DNA of 33,573 bases from Protostelium mycophagum (taxonomy: Eukaryota; Evosea; Variosea; Protosteliida; Protosteliaceae): the NCBI GenBank assembly GCA_002081555.1, contig KV920969.1, positions 24,500-58,072 of the forward strand, given 5' to 3'. How positions within the stretch are numbered: position 1 is the stretch's first letter; the number at the start of each line of letters is the position of its first letter. The notes below the pieces were generated by a model that was not told the origin of the DNA, made no database searches, and was given only the letters and a program-made list of their open reading frames with translations. Shown here piece by piece: positions 31,764 to 33,573 of the stretch. The position numbers were made by a program, and so were the translations under genes.

Positions 31764-33214
31764 ATGGACGCACAATCCTTAGATCTAAAACTGGCCGGTC
31801 TCACCATTGAGTCCGACGAGTTGATTGAAATTGGGAAATTTGTACAAGAAATGGTGAAATCAAAAGCACAATCCAGACCCAAATACATCGTCTCCAAACC
31901 TGACGTCGAAGATAGGGGGAATAGATGGATTCTTGTATGGAATACACACGACTTTAAAGCAAAAGAGGCCGAAGATGTGGAAGTCCTGTTGAATCTTTTT
32001 CAATATTACGACATTATTATACTTCTAGAATGCACTATTAAGATGTGTACCCTTGAGCTCAACGTCTTAAAATGTCTCTCTAATAGTCACAACGCCATCC
32101 GAGGGGTAATTGATGATGAGGGCGTGATCATCTTCTTTAAAAAGGAATACTACGAAAAGCTTGAATTATATCCATTTCATTATTCGAACTGCTATGATTC
32201 AGATTCTGCTGCAACAAAAATACAGGCTACTGAGGATAGAAGTGCTCTGTATGTTGTACCAATAGATAAAAGTGGGTACCGGCATCCCAATAATGTTCTC
32301 ATGTGTTCAGATGGCCAACATAGAGGTCCTAATCTGATCGTCCTCCATACAAATCCAAAAGACAAGATTGTGAGCAAAGAGCTTGTAGCAAGAGCGCCAC
32401 GCCAAGTACAGAGGCTTCTTGAAGTCATAGCACAATTAAGAAGTCAAGATCCCAAGATTGTAGAAAAGGGAGAAAAGAATATTGAAAATAGCAATTCTAA
32501 ATATTGGCAAGTGTGTATCCAGAACACAAAACTAGAAAAAACAAAAATAATTCGACAAGAAGAGTATGAGAATATCAAAAAACAACAAGTTAATTTATAC
32601 AAACATCTCAAGTCTGCTGATGCCATTGTGGGCGATATGAACTTAGGACATGAAATATTTAAGAGAAAAAAGACAAACCAGCAAGAAAGTTTACAAGAGA
32701 TATTTACCAGTATTACTAACCGACAAAAAGATGAGAAGTTGTTCACAATTTTGGATTTTGAGGTGAGGCATAGATTGGACTTACAAAATAATATGATGAC
32801 CATAATATAATAATCTGATAGAGGCACTCCACGATGACATCGGTCGGAACTGAACGGATTAATGATGCAATAGTGGTCATCAATAGAGATACAGATACAG
32901 AAGAGAATGTCTATACCTTTGATGTAGAACATTCTGGAACTGTAAAATCAAATAATTCATTTAATAATCAGAAACACGGATTGGTATTTATTACACCCTT
33001 AGAAGCAGTGCAAGCAAGGCTTGGTCTTTTTTCTGATCATTGGCCCATAGCCACTCAAGCTTTTGTGTGCTCAGAGCATGCCTTGTACAGACTAGATGTT
33101 GTCTCAAGCTCAGAGATGGCAGGAATGGAATGCAGAAGCAGTGAAGAAATAAAGAAGTCAAAACGCTACTGTGGTCTCAACTCTGTCTCTTCAGACAGAC
33201 TGAGATTTTATTAA
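31764..33214 (+). CDS. Endonuclease/exonuclease/phosphatase (EEP) family protein
   Basis: Two exons, 31764-32762 and 32822-33214 (intron 32763-32821), give 463 residues. EEP-fold signatures appear in order: RWILVWNTHDF (first strand with Asn), YYDIIILLECT (metal-binding Glu), NLIVLHTNP (His motif), DAIVGDMNLG (Asp-x-Asn), TERINDAIVV (late R-x-(D/N) strand) and GLFSDHWPIAT (catalytic Asp-His). The fold covers DNase I, AP endonucleases, deadenylases and inositol phosphatases; the substrate cannot be told. A Lys/Glu-rich insertion (about residues 235-290) precedes GDMN. The first exon runs 999 nt with no intron and is AT-rich, unlike talin or the receptor, which may hint at a recent or transferred origin (inference). 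No signal peptide is seen. Confidence 0.75.
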
Positions 33215-33573
33215 GAGTTGTTGCGTTGTAGATATGATTGGAATGGCAGGTGCAATTAGTTGCTTGTCTACAACACTAGATTTGCCAAAGCTCAATGCTT
33301 TGCTGCAACTTGTGTTTTAATGTCATTTTCACAACATTACTCTCTTCTTTTTGTGTGTTCCTAGTGGCATTTATTGTTGTTCAATCACATGGAGGTTGTC
33401 TGGATGTCCAGTAACAATTGATAACAGCCTGTTATGACGTGACATTTAAATTGTAAATAAAATAACAAATGCATTGCAAAGATAAATGCATTACAATAAC
33501 CACAGTTATCTCGGATTTCGGAATTGTAGATGATTGTAATTACACATGTAATTCACAATCAATTATCTCGACT
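33215..33573. other. Region downstream of the EEP-family gene
   Basis: No gene is seen. It contains GTTGTAG at 33225-33231 and the opposite-orientation CTACAAC at 33268-33274. Near the end is a TGTAATTACACATGTAATTCACA palindrome-like stretch (about 33534-33556). The window ends here. Confidence 0.5.

Noticed and set aside
1-33573. CRISPR arrays, insertion sequences, tRNA genes or viral genes
   Set aside because: No spaced direct repeats, transposase motifs, tRNA A/B boxes or viral hallmark genes were seen on either strand.

Overview
The window is nuclear DNA from a eukaryote with many short GT-AG introns (mostly 38-55 nt, branch sites like CTGAC or CTAAC). It looks amoebozoan. It carries a talin ending in a villin headpiece, as Dictyostelium talin B does, a receptor kinase with the tyrosine-kinase catalytic loop HRDLAARN, and three Zn2Cys6 zinc-cluster genes. 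A protostelid or other variosean amoeba fits best, but this rests on gene content alone and no species is asserted.

Layout. (1) 81-9606 (+): a very large receptor kinase. After a signal peptide it has an SGNH esterase module of carbohydrate-esterase-2 type, a beta-helix-like ectodomain, a Thr/Ser/Gln mucin-like stalk, a second copy of the ectodomain, one membrane span and a tyrosine kinase. (2) 9878-10443 (+): a small charged protein, perhaps Gemin8-like. (3) 11372-20877 (+): a complete 33-exon talin of 2618 residues (FERM head, helical rod, I/LWEQ, proline-rich linker, villin headpiece). (4) 20878-22395: intergenic, with a 5S rRNA gene and a foldback inverted repeat. (5) 22396-24651 (-): a coiled-coil protein of unknown function. 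(6) 24796-27123 (+): a Zn2Cys6 DNA-binding domain fused to a PP2C phosphatase. (7) 27459-28993 and 29227-30764 (-): two tandem paralogues, Zn2Cys6 plus PAS. (8) 31250-31644 (-) and 31764-33214 (+): a divergent pair, a small acidic protein and an EEP (DNase I/AP-endonuclease-fold) family protein.

The genes do not form an operon. The receptor kinase and talin could both serve surface sensing and adhesion, and the zinc-cluster genes form a local transcription-factor cluster. Linking these groups functionally is inference.

The most unusual items are the esterase-ectodomain tyrosine kinase, the Zn2Cys6-PP2C fusion, and a shared set of short motifs (GTTGTAG/CTACAAC, TGACGTCA, TTCCCGCC) in introns and some intergenic DNA. 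Splice sites were assigned by eye from GT/AG, phase and protein continuity. They are consistent in phase and length throughout talin, the PP2C fusion, both PAS paralogues and the first eleven exons of the receptor. They are approximate in the rest of the receptor ectodomain and at the 3' end of the coiled-coil gene.
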